Shown piece after piece: positions 1 to 5,770 of a stretch of DNA of 5,984 bases. Origin of the DNA: Deltaproteobacteria bacterium (GTDB taxonomy: Bacteria > Desulfobacterota > Desulfobacteria > Desulfobacterales > SURF-7). The stretch lies in the NCBI GenBank assembly GCA_019307665.1, contig JAFDJC010000251.1, positions 1 to 5,984 of the forward strand, read 5' to 3'. The stretch's first letter is position 1, and each line of letters opens with the position of its first letter. Position numbers and translations under genes: made by a program. Below the pieces are notes generated by a model. It searched no databases and had not been told where the DNA came from. It saw nothing but the letters and a program-made list of their open reading frames with translations.

Positions 1-303
1 CAATAGACCAGTGGCAAATGTAACCAGAAGTATTGAAATAATAATGGCTACCGCACGGGTTCTTAATCCGATAATTAAAAGCACTCCGCATACGAGTTCA
101 ACCCATGGTAAAGCGATCGCAAAGAAGTTAACAGACCAATAGGGAACAATCTGATAGGAGACAAGAGTTTCGGCAAATCCAGAAGGATAAGAGATCTTGC
201 TTATACCGCCGGTAATGAACAGAAAGCCTAAATAATATCTCAGCAAAAAAGATAGATATTGACTACTAACGATTTGTTTGAGGAATAGCCATAGCTTTGT
301 CAT
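1..303 (-). CDS. DoxX/MauE-family membrane protein (C-terminus outside window)
   Basis: The reading frame starts with ATG at 303-301 and stays open for 101 codons to the window edge, so the C-terminus is missing. It is too close to the edge to have been called as a complete ORF. It is strongly hydrophobic, with likely membrane helices at about residues 16-34, 57-80 and 83-101. Landmarks typical of the DoxX/MauE family are RYYLGFLFITGGISKI (22-37), a Y-Q-I-V-P stretch near 50-54, and LPWVELVCGVLLIIGLR (65-81). Proteins of this family sit in the inner membrane and are often linked to thiol or quinone redox chemistry; the exact partner is not known here. Its ATG overlaps the TGA of the upstream rhodanese gene (ATGA at 303-300), so the two are probably translationally coupled and may act together. 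Family assignment is fairly secure; the function is inference. Confidence 0.85.
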   Translation of the reverse strand, partial: MTKLWLFLKQIVSSQYLSFLLRYYLGFLFITGGISKISYPSGFAETLVSYQIVPYWSVNFFAIALPWVELVCGVLLIIGLRTRAVAIIISILLVTFATGLL

Positions 304-950
304 GATTTAAAAGGGTATCCTTTCTTCCTCCAGGCGGAAAAACCGCCTTTTAAGATCATTGTATTGTTATGCCCACGAAGAACAAGTTTTCGTGAAACCC
401 GTTCATCGTAGAGACGGCTTATGGTCCGACCATAAACAATGATAGTTTTGGTTTTATCAAACCCGCTAAGCTCCATCATGTAAATCGTATCAAAGATGTC
501 CAAAGGCACATTAATGGCTTTTTTTATGTGTCCTTGTTTATAGGCAGTATTGGGTCTGGCATCCACAATGAGTACACCCTCCCGGTATTTTTCCAGCGCT
601 ATTTGCGGGGCGACATGGGGGACTCTTTCGCCGGACCAAAATTCGGGTCTTAGGGTTATTCCTGTGGGAGTCGCAAAATTAAAAATAATTCCGCAAAGAA
701 TGCCAATAACAACAATGAAAATGCAATCCAGCCATGAAAATTCAAGGGCATTAAACCGTTTGTCGCTTCTATTTTCAATCGATGACTTATTTCGAAAAAG
801 CCAGGTGGCTATGTGCTTAAAAAATGCACGCGAAACATTGGGATCACGCTTTTGTCGCGTATCAAACGATTTCTTATGAAGGCCAATGAGGTGTGTTACC
901 CCCAAAGTCTCTACACTCGTTGACCGTGTTCCACTGGTTAGTAGTTCCAT
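300..950 (-). CDS. Membrane-anchored rhodanese-like protein lacking the catalytic cysteine
   Basis: 216 residues. A basic N-terminal part (1-72) is followed by one membrane helix (about 73-93, around DCIFIVVIGILCGIIF). A single rhodanese domain follows at about 113-213: LIVDAR (127-132), GHIKKAINVPL (140-150) and the closing GGFSAWRKKGYP (202-213). By the positive-inside rule the rhodanese domain should face the periplasm. Active rhodaneses have Cys in the loop after the strand ending in VVY; here the sequence is IIVYGRTISRLYDE (170-183), so Gly174 stands at that place and no other Cys lies in the domain. It is therefore unlikely to be a sulfurtransferase by the classical mechanism and may bind a partner instead. 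The start is supported by a G-rich stretch (GGGGG) about 9 bases upstream. The downstream DoxX-like gene overlaps by 4 bases, and usp lies 70 bases upstream in the same direction. Confidence 0.85.
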   Translation of the reverse strand: MELLTSGTRSTSVETLGVTHLIGLHKKSFDTRQKRDPNVSRAFFKHIATWLFRNKSSIENRSDKRFNALEFSWLDCIFIVVIGILCGIIFNFATPTGITLRPEFWSGERVPHVAPQIALEKYREGVLIVDARPNTAYKQGHIKKAINVPLDIFDTIYMMELSGFDKTKTIIVYGRTISRLYDERVSRKLVLRGHNNTMILKGGFSAWRKKGYPFKS

Positions 951-1020
951 TTTACAATCCCCCGCCCCGAGCCGTGAGTACAGAACGGATTCAATTTGAT
1001 GAAGATTCCGGTTGACGGCT

Positions 1021-1473
1021 TCAGTCGCGAATGCTTAAGACCGGAATCGGACAGCGTCGAAACATTTTTTCCGCTGTAGATCCGAATAGAACATCCGCTA
1101 AATTGGTGTGTCCCTTTGATCCCATGACCACAAGATCGATATTTTCTTCCTTCGCAACCTCGATTAGTTCAACAACGGGGACTCCTATCCGAAAAACCAT
1201 TTTTACAGGAACATCAGCGGTGCTATTTTTTCCCAGCATCTCTTGCATCTTGTTGGAACGGTTTTTCTTTTCCAGGTCGATGAAGTCTTGCACCTGGATG
1301 GCAACATTTTTTTGGATTATTGTCCTCAGTGCGGTGATATCCCGCTGATTGATAACATTGACAGTAATCAATTCGGAGCCAAGGGACCGAACCAGGTTGC
1401 CTGCATATTCCAGCATGGCTTCCGAATACTCTGAAAAATCAATTGCAAGCATTACTTTTGAATTCTTTTTCAT
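1021..1473 (-). CDS. Universal stress protein, UspA family, ATP-binding type
   Basis: 150 residues, the usual length of a single-domain Usp. The N-terminus MLAIDFSEYSEAMLEYA (8-24) has the expected first beta strand with Asp12. The ATP-binding signature G-2x-G-9x-G-S/T is complete at the C-terminal side: Gly118, Gly121, Gly131 and Ser132 (MGSKGHTNLADVLFGSTAE), followed by CPIPVLSIRD. This class binds ATP, is usually a cytoplasmic dimer and is induced by starvation or redox stress. An AGGGGTGG stretch just upstream of the ATG serves as ribosome binding site. It is the first gene of a probable operon with the rhodanese-like and DoxX-like genes. A sigma-54-type promoter lies about 80 bases upstream, which would put the operon under an activator that senses some signal; which signal is unknown. 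Confidence 0.95.
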   Translation of the reverse strand: MKKNSKVMLAIDFSEYSEAMLEYAGNLVRSLGSELITVNVINQRDITALRTIIQKNVAIQVQDFIDLEKKNRSNKMQEMLGKNSTADVPVKMVFRIGVPVVELIEVAKEENIDLVVMGSKGHTNLADVLFGSTAEKMFRRCPIPVLSIRD

Positions 1474-1555
1474 AATCCACCCCTAGTGTTCAGTCGTAAC
1501 GAGACCGGATCTAAATTATTAAGAACATTTTCTTTGATATTTTATTTCAAATATC

Positions 1556-1571
1556 TGCAAATCTAATGCCA
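1556..1571 (-). promoter_or_regulatory. Sigma-54 (-24/-12) promoter candidate for usp operon
   Basis: On the minus strand the sequence reads TGGCATTAGATTTGCA. The sigma-54 consensus is TGGCACG-N4-TTGCA. The invariant GG and GC are present with exactly 10 bases between them, and only the C and G after TGGCA differ. Transcription would start near 1545, giving a leader of about 70 bases before the usp ATG at 1473. No better sigma-70 promoter was seen on this strand in the same interval. Confidence 0.6.
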
Positions 1572-1679
1572 TCTAATTGGAAAACTATGCTTGCATATAA
1601 CTCATTAAAATAATTAAGAAAAAATCGTCTATAACTATTTCCGTAAGATCATTTACCTGAAAGCCTTTTAAACGGTTGA

Positions 1680-1700
1680 AATTGGCCATAACGGGCAATT
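1680..1700. promoter_or_regulatory. Inverted repeat, candidate activator site 1
   Basis: AATTGGCC, 5 bases (ATAAC), then GGGCAATT: 8-base arms with one mismatch. The centre lies about 145 bases upstream of the predicted sigma-54 start point, within the usual range for enhancer-binding activators. Binding is inference; only the symmetry and position are seen. Confidence 0.35.
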
Positions 1701-1709
1701 AAATTGACC

Positions 1710-1726
1710 GGAATAGCCATTATTCC
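1710..1726. promoter_or_regulatory. Inverted repeat, candidate activator site 2
   Basis: GGAATA, 5 bases (GCCAT), TATTCC: perfect 6-base arms. The centre is 28 bases from that of the neighbouring inverted repeat, and both have a 5-base spacer and share GCCAT near the middle, though their arms differ. It lies about 170 bases upstream of the predicted sigma-54 start. Confidence 0.35.
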
Positions 1727-1782
1727 AGAATCCAATACTCATCCAGCATGTAGCCAAAAGTGTACGCCTCTTTCAAAAAGTT

Positions 1783-1800
1783 ACATGTATATGCACATGT
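1783..1800. repeat. 18-base near-palindrome, ACATGT-N6-ACATGT
   Basis: Two copies of the self-complementary hexamer ACATGT flank a 6-base AT-rich core (ATATGC). The whole reads nearly the same on both strands and could be an operator, for either divergent gene. No regulator gene can be tied to it. Confidence 0.3.
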
Positions 1801-1905
1801 GGGCAGGGAGTTATGTGTCAGAACACTTTTCTATGGAAGAAATTCCCTCGCACCCGGTCATTTTTCTGTCAGGCTTTTGGTAAGACATTACAAATCATAT
1901 CAATG

Positions 1906-1914
1906 TGTTATAAC
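1906..1914 (+). promoter_or_regulatory. Extended -10 promoter candidate for the MORN gene
   Basis: TGTTATAAC matches the extended -10 form TG-N-TATAAT at all but the last base. The only -35-like sequence (TTACAA, 1888-1893) is 15 bases away, shorter than usual, so the extended -10 would carry the recognition. Transcription would start near 1921, about 118 bases before the ATG at 2039. Confidence 0.35.
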
Positions 1915-2020
1915 AAGCATCTGAACGTCTTCATTTTACAGGTTCGCGCGCGCGGGAGTTTGCTCAAGGCAAAGAATATTATGGTCTGAAAATTGCAAAA
2001 TTTATTTGAGGAGCGTTGAG

Positions 2021-2027
2021 AAAGGAG
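2021..2027 (+). promoter_or_regulatory. Ribosome binding site fixing the start of the MORN gene
   Basis: AAAGGAG lies 11 bases before the ATG at 2039. The frame is open upstream to a TTG at 2006, but that longer form would place 11 charged residues before the signal peptide and has no ribosome binding site. The ATG is preferred. Confidence 0.6.
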
Positions 2028-2038
2028 TTCGAAAGAAG

Positions 2039-2962
2039 ATGAAATCAATCATGATGTTTTTGCTGCCGGCGATTCTATTATTCCCCATAACTGTGTTTGG
2101 AACGTGCATCAGTGGAGATTGTGAAAATGGCCGGGGGACCTTTGTGTATCTTGACACAAGAATTTATGAAGGCGAATGGAAGGATAATCAGAAGCATGGC
2201 CAGGGATCTATGACTTTTCATGATGGCACAATATATGAAGGGCAATGGCGCGATGATGAGATAAATGGGCGTGGGACTGTGTTTTGGCCTGACGGCAGAA
2301 GGCATGAAGGCCAATGGAAGGGACGTACGGCCCGTGGCAGAGGAACCATGACCCTCCAGGATGGTTCGAAACATGAAGGTCAATGGATGGATGGACGATT
2401 CCATGAATCAGGGGCTGCGGCGCAGCTTTACAAGCTGGATTACATGGATGGAAATGATGGTAATAAGAAGAAGGTGCAGGATGGTTCCGGGAGTTACACA
2501 TACAGGGATGGCAGTAGATATGAAGGAGATTTTAAAAATGATATGAGGAATGGGCATGGATCTTATACCTATCCTGACGGCACTGTTTATGTTGGCGAAT
2601 GGAGGGATGACAGGAGGTCCGGTCAAGGGACGATAACGTATCCCAGCGGTGTCAAGTATGAAGGGGGGTGGAGGAATGACAATTTTCATGGATACGGCAT
2701 TTACACCCATTCCAATGGCAGCATATATAAAGGTGAATTTAAGAACGACAAATTTTGCGGAAAGGGGGCCATGTCCTTTTCGGATGGCAGCAAATATGTT
2801 GGTGAGTGGAAGAATGACAAAAGGGACGGTAGGGGGATATATATATTTCCGAATGGCACAAAACAGATGGGAGAGTTTAGGGATGACGAGTTTATGTTGT
2901 CTTCGGAGGAAGGCGGTCGAGAGGTAGAAACAGAAGAAAAAGAAAGTCAGAACCAATTTTAA
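2039..2962 (+). CDS. Exported MORN-repeat protein
   Basis: 307 residues from the chosen ATG. Residues 1-21 (MKSIMMFLLPAILLFPITVF then G) form a signal peptide with probable cleavage near Val-Phe-Gly; Cys23 is preceded by Thr, so it is not a good lipobox. The rest is built of 23-residue MORN repeats of the form YEGEWKDNxxxGxGxxxxxDGxx. Three clear copies lie at 43-111, a decayed fourth at 112-134, five more at 161-275 and a partial one at 276-285. A non-repeat linker (about 135-160) splits the array into two blocks. The tail is rich in Glu (290-304). MORN repeats form an open beta sheet and commonly mediate lipid or protein contact; no enzymatic domain is present. The protein probably acts in the periplasm or at the cell surface. 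It stands alone between a divergent and a convergent gene. The role is unknown. Confidence 0.9.
   Translation: MKSIMMFLLPAILLFPITVFGTCISGDCENGRGTFVYLDTRIYEGEWKDNQKHGQGSMTFHDGTIYEGQWRDDEINGRGTVFWPDGRRHEGQWKGRTARGRGTMTLQDGSKHEGQWMDGRFHESGAAAQLYKLDYMDGNDGNKKKVQDGSGSYTYRDGSRYEGDFKNDMRNGHGSYTYPDGTVYVGEWRDDRRSGQGTITYPSGVKYEGGWRNDNFHGYGIYTHSNGSIYKGEFKNDKFCGKGAMSFSDGSKYVGEWKNDKRDGRGIYIFPNGTKQMGEFRDDEFMLSSEEGGREVETEEKESQNQF
2165..2863 (+). repeat. 69-bp coding repeats (MORN units)
   Basis: Units of 69 bases, each coding 23 residues, run from 2165 to about 2440 (three good copies and one decayed) and from 2519 to 2863 (five copies). They are conserved in protein rather than DNA: codons differ between copies, although GAYGGCA and TATGAAGG-type words recur. 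This points to old duplication with selection, not recent expansion. Confidence 0.8.
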
Positions 2963-3034
2963 AACACCCACTTTTGAACAATCTCTGTGCTTGCCCTGCC
3001 TGTCCAAATGATTGCGCTTTCGGCGCACCCCACA

Positions 3035-3073
3035 ACTTTAGATCACTTTAGGCACTTTAGCTCACTTTAGATC
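3035..3073. repeat. Four tandem ACTTTAG-based repeats between convergent genes
   Basis: Consecutive units are ACTTTAGATC (3035), ACTTTAGGC (3045), ACTTTAGCTC (3054) and ACTTTAGATC (3064). The heptamer ACTTTAG recurs every 10, 9 and 10 bases, close to one helical turn. The array is in the 191-base gap between the ends of the MORN gene and the lipoprotein gene, so it is not a normal promoter position. It has no open frame and is far too short for a CRISPR array. No clear terminator with a T-run was found in the same gap. Confidence 0.75.
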
Positions 3074-3153
3074 ACTCATATGTCCATCAAATACGGCATA
3101 GCCAATTGTCTCTGACGACGCCTGGAGGACGTGGATTTCAAAGTCTAATTAAA

Positions 3154-3504
3154 TCATTGCTCATCACATTGATACGCATCTCCGGTCATCTCTGTATAAA
3201 TGTTGCCGCCTGCCACATTCTGGATTACAAGCATGTTTGCGCCCAATTGAGCCGCTTTATTCTTTAGTTCATTATAGGCGCTACTGACGCCTTTCTCTTT
3301 AAGTCCATATCCCGCCAATGGTGAAGATGAAATGACCCGGCCCAAATACTTGCACCCCACGACATCTCCATAATCGTTGGTTATACACACGGCCTGACCG
3401 TTTTTTGTAAGCATTGTGCCGCATCCGGTCAGAAAGAATGCAAATAGTAATGGACAATAAAGCGCTGCAACCCATTTATAGTTTTTTAAAACAAATTTCA
3501 TCAT
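3154..3504 (-). CDS. Small lipoprotein, DUF4156-like
   Basis: 116 residues. The signal sequence ends in a lipobox, FFLTGC, with the lipidated Cys at 28. Gly at +2 (no Asp) favours transfer to the outer membrane. The mature part has LGRV (54-57), a helix NELKNKAAQLGANMLVI (78-94) and the ending GDAYQC (108-113). The combination of a small lipoprotein, N-x-A-A-x-L-G-A-N and a closing G-x-A-Y-x-C resembles the DUF4156 family, whose function is not known. Cys40, Cys51 and Cys113 in the mature part could form a disulfide. AGGTG lies 7 bases before the first ATG; a second ATG follows directly and would cost only one residue. It has its own likely promoter (3591-3619) and probably is transcribed alone or with readthrough from fetB. 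Confidence 0.8.
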   Translation of the reverse strand: MMKFVLKNYKWVAALYCPLLFAFFLTGCGTMLTKNGQAVCITNDYGDVVGCKYLGRVISSSPLAGYGLKEKGVSSAYNELKNKAAQLGANMLVIQNVAGGNIYTEMTGDAYQCDEQ

Positions 3505-3590
3505 TCCTGTTCACCTGAATTGCGCCGGTTCCAGCCTCAAAGTGCTGTCGGCAGGGAATAGCACCATTTTAGCCCTGATGCTGATTTTTT

Positions 3591-3619
3591 ATAATAACAT
3601 TTAAGCTCTATTTTTCCAA
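3591..3619 (-). promoter_or_regulatory. Sigma-70 promoter candidate for the lipoprotein gene
   Basis: On the minus strand TTGGAA (3619-3614) and TATTAT (3596-3591) are 17 bases apart: four of six matches to the -35 and five of six to the -10. Transcription would start near 3584, about 80 bases upstream of the ATG. Confidence 0.5.
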
Positions 3620-3649
3620 CCATATTTTTTCTTTATTTTGAAACCAACC

Positions 3650-4447
3650 TCAACCCGTTTTCAGCCGGTCAAGTCTAAGTCGTTGCCGGTCATCGAAAAG
3701 ACGTCGGGCCCCGGTCCGGACCGCGGCAATGGTCCCGAAGCCGGTGCCTGAGGAAATAAGGAACATAATCAGAATCTGATATTTTACAGCTTCCAGAGGT
3801 GGACTGCCCGCCAGGATCTGACCGGTCATCATCCCGGGGAGGCTTACCAGGCCCGCAACAGCCATTGCATTCAGGATAGGGATTAACCCGCTTCGGATGC
3901 TTTCCCTCTGAATATCTCCGATGGCCTCTTTCCACTCCTGTCCCAGCATGAGACGTGCCTCGATAACCGTGCGCTGCTGCCAGCTTGTCTGGGTCAGACG
4001 ATCCAGGGCAATGGCGATCCCGGTCATGGTGTTTCCGAGAAGCATGCCGAGAAGAGGGATGGCATATTGCGGTTCGTACCAGGGTTTGATCCCGATGGTG
4101 ACGTTCAGTGCAAATATGGTAATGGAAAAAGAGGAAATAAACATGGAGGATGCTCCCACGCTGAATCCCCACAGGCCAACAAAGCGCCGCTTTTGCCTTC
4201 CCATAACCTCATGCCCTGCAACCAGGAACATGACCATGGCGATAGCTGTGAGCCAGCCCAGGTGTACATGTTTGAAAAGCGATGTAAGTATAAGACCGAT
4301 AAGAAGCAGTTGGACGGTCGTTCTGAGTCCTGCCACCATAATCTGTTTGGCAAGGTTCAGATGCATCCTAATTGAAAGAAGCGCCAAAGCAACCAGTAGT
4401 GAGGCTGCAAGCCCTAAGTCCGTGGGTGTGAGAGGGATAACGTTCAT
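3650..4447 (-). CDS. fetB: FetB-like ABC permease (UPF0014 family), intact
   Basis: 265 residues, the usual size, with about seven hydrophobic helices. The family core is well conserved: IPLLGMLLGNTMTGIAIALD (130-149), NAMAVAGLVSLPGMMTGQIL (193-212), PLEAVKYQILIMFLISSG (217-234) and the basic ending RRLFDDRQRLRLDRL (248-262). In E. coli FetAB is reported to export iron and protect from oxidative stress; FetB is the inner-membrane part. The partner ATPase gene lies just upstream, its stop 9 bases before this ATG, so this was a two-gene operon. Because that ATPase is disrupted here, the permease is probably without its normal energy source unless another ATPase serves it. No frameshift or missing block is seen in fetB itself. 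Confidence 0.92.
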   Translation of the reverse strand: MNVIPLTPTDLGLAASLLVALALLSIRMHLNLAKQIMVAGLRTTVQLLLIGLILTSLFKHVHLGWLTAIAMVMFLVAGHEVMGRQKRRFVGLWGFSVGASSMFISSFSITIFALNVTIGIKPWYEPQYAIPLLGMLLGNTMTGIAIALDRLTQTSWQQRTVIEARLMLGQEWKEAIGDIQRESIRSGLIPILNAMAVAGLVSLPGMMTGQILAGSPPLEAVKYQILIMFLISSGTGFGTIAAVRTGARRLFDDRQRLRLDRLKTG

Positions 4448-4456
4448 ATATTTATC

Positions 4457-4979
4457 TCAGGTTTTATTCTGCTCCACAATCCTGCCTTTGTTCAGGATGT
4501 AATGCCGTGTCCCCATTCGGTGAATCTGCTCGGGGTCATGGCTGATCCAGAGAAAGGACGATTTCTGTTGTTGTCTGTAGATTTCCAGAAGTCTTTCAAC
4601 TTTTAGCGTATTTTCCGGATCCAGAGCTTGAAAGACGACTGACCCGCCATCCCATCACATCCCCGTCAAAACCGAGTATCTCAAACCAGGAGCTGTTTGG
4701 TTTCCGGAAGTGTTCTCCCACGGTATCATGCCACCACTGGCTTTCCGACGGAAGCATTCCCACCCTTTTGCGCCAATGGTGGGGTTTTATTTCAGTGGCT
4801 TTGGCAGAGCCAAGGTATACGTGTCCTTCATGGGGTTCAAGGTCGGCGATGGCTCTGAGCATGAGTGTTTTGCCGGCACCTGACGGGCCGGAAAGCATGA
4901 CGCATTCAGATGTGTCAATTGCAAGGTTAATGGGGCCAATATTGTGATATCTGAGGTTCTGTATTTCTAGCCGGATCAT
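4457..4979 (-). pseudogene. fetA: FetA-like ABC ATPase broken by an internal deletion of about 80 bp
   Basis: The N-terminal part starts at ATG 4979 (MIRLEIQNLRY) and shows Walker A, GPSGAGKT (31-38), then RVGMLPSESQWW (72-83) and GWRVSRLSS (110-118), where the ABC signature LSSGE-QR should begin. Instead the frame runs into SGSGKYAKS and stops near 4596. In another frame, from about 4624 to the TGA at 4457, the C-terminal part continues: LDPENTLKVERLLEIY, then the switch histidine in LWISHDPEQI and the ending YILNKGRIVEQNKT. Compared with E. coli FetA spacing, 27 codons between LSS and LDPEN are reduced to one base, that is a loss of about 80 bp. Signature and Walker B are gone, so the protein cannot be a working ATPase. 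An in-frame TTG at 5069 would extend the N-terminus by 30 unlike-family residues and is not preferred. Confidence 0.88.
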
Positions 4980-5062
4980 ATCATTTCTTAATATATTTTG
5001 GTCAGATATAGATTTATTAAGGTTATCATGATTAACGGGCTTTATCAATAAAGGTCCAATCC

Positions 5063-5091
5063 TTGACAAATGAATAAAGGTTCATTATGTT
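5063..5091 (+). promoter_or_regulatory. Sigma-70 promoter of the tetR gene
   Basis: TTGACA (5063-5068, perfect -35), a 17-base spacer, then TATGTT (5086-5091). Transcription should start near 5098, about 26 bases before the ATG at 5124. The spacer and start region are covered by two operator-like palindromes. Confidence 0.7.
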
Positions 5092-5105
5092 GAATGTAAA
5101 TTCAA
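5069..5105 (+). promoter_or_regulatory. Two tandem operator-like palindromes (TGAA-N6-TTCA)
   Basis: Site 1 is AATGAA, 6 bases, TTCATT (5069-5086) with perfect 6-base arms, filling the space between -35 and -10. Site 2 is TTGAAT, 4 bases, ATTCAA (5090-5105) with perfect 6-base arms, over the predicted transcription start. Both share the core TGAA-N6-TTCA (5071-5084 and 5091-5104) and their centres are exactly 20 bp apart, two helical turns. The position is right for repression of tetR by its own product; whether the divergent fetAB remnant is also affected is unclear. Confidence 0.6.
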
Positions 5106-5123
5106 AACAATGAGGGCGTAACG

Positions 5124-5735
5124 ATGCCAACACTCGCAAAAAAGCGGAAGACCGAATGGGACGTAATGATGAAAAATGCCATCTTTGAGGCAACTATGGC
5201 TGTTTTGGGTGAATACGGCTTTGAAGGTCTCAGAATGGATCGCGTGGCCAAGGCAGCGGAAGTTTCTACAGGTACTTTATATAACTACTTCAAGAATAAA
5301 GACGAATTATTGCTTCATGTGTTGGATACGAGATTTGAACCCATACTCCAAGAGTTTCTCAAAATTATTAAAAGCAATGTATCACCGCCTGAGAAACTTG
5401 AGGCGTTTGTTCGGGAATTCCTGATGAGCATGCAACATCACCGAAGTCTCGTCATCATTATTCTTTCCGCTGAAGGTCTCTCTTTACCCATAAAAACCGG
5501 GGCCAATGAAAAGCGGGAATCTAGCCACACGATACTTGCTGATATTATTAAACAAGGGGTTGAACAAGGGCTTTTTCGTCCGTTCGATCCCCAGCGAACG
5601 GCCCAATTGATTTTCGGGGCCATGCACGGTCTGGTTCAATCGAGGATTGATGCTGACAATGAGCCCCTGATTGTTGAATCAGACATTTCTGAGTGTATGG
5701 ATTTGTTTTTTTCAGGTCTTAATACAAGAGGATAA
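5124..5735 (+). CDS. TetR/AcrR-family transcriptional repressor
   Basis: 203 residues, a normal TetR length. The N-terminal DNA-binding domain is typical: an opening helix (about 16-30), then GFEGLRMDRVAKAAEVSTG (32-50) and TLYNYFKNKDELLLHVL (51-67), the helix-turn-helix and the signature tail that follows it. The C-terminal part (from about 70) is all helical and would bind the inducer and form the dimer; its ligand cannot be told from sequence. GAGGG lies 7 bases before the ATG. The gene has a strong promoter with two palindromes likely bound by its product. It is followed after 35 bases by an efflux adaptor gene, which makes it the probable local repressor of an RND-type pump, as in the AcrR or MexL arrangements. 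Confidence 0.93.
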   Translation: MPTLAKKRKTEWDVMMKNAIFEATMAVLGEYGFEGLRMDRVAKAAEVSTGTLYNYFKNKDELLLHVLDTRFEPILQEFLKIIKSNVSPPEKLEAFVREFLMSMQHHRSLVIIILSAEGLSLPIKTGANEKRESSHTILADIIKQGVEQGLFRPFDPQRTAQLIFGAMHGLVQSRIDADNEPLIVESDISECMDLFFSGLNTRG

Positions 5736-5770
5736 ATGTTCCAAAGCCTTTGAAAAAGGAATGATAAGCT

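Larger units (their letters stand above)
1474..2038. other. 565-base divergent control region between usp and the MORN gene
   Basis: AT-rich non-coding stretch with no convincing gene. It holds, from left to right, a minus-strand sigma-54-type promoter (1556-1571), two inverted repeats with 5-base spacers (1680-1700 and 1710-1726), a near-palindrome (1783-1800), a plus-strand extended -10 element (1906-1914), a short alternating (CG)5 run (1945-1954) and the ribosome binding site of the MORN gene. It separates two divergent genes and is long for a bacterial intergenic region. That fits a promoter with remote activator sites. Confidence 0.7.

Noticed and set aside
970..1020. AGCCGT...ACGGCT inverted repeat between usp and the rhodanese gene as a terminator
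   Set aside because: Six-base arms with a 39-base loop and no T-run; more likely chance, so the operon call stands.
1791..1883. 30-codon open frame starting MHMWAG on the plus strand
   Set aside because: No ribosome binding site, start buried in a palindrome, and no recognisable protein features.
1945..1954. Alternating (CG)5 run that could form Z-DNA
   Set aside because: Very short, a single occurrence, and nothing ties it to a function.
3013..3027. Hairpin TGCGC-TTTCG-GCGCA as a terminator
   Set aside because: Only 5 base pairs and no T-run on either strand after it.
2408..3028. 206-codon open frame on the minus strand opposite the MORN gene
   Set aside because: It is the antisense of periodic MORN codons, which keeps that frame open; it has no ribosome binding site and no domain.
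3523..3571. Possible structured leader (riboswitch-like) before the lipoprotein gene
   Set aside because: Only interrupted stems of 4-5 pairs can be drawn and no known riboswitch core was recognised.
4457..4979. Programmed ribosomal frameshift joining the two fetA frames
   Set aside because: A frameshift would not restore the missing signature and Walker B residues, and no slippery heptamer is seen at the junction.
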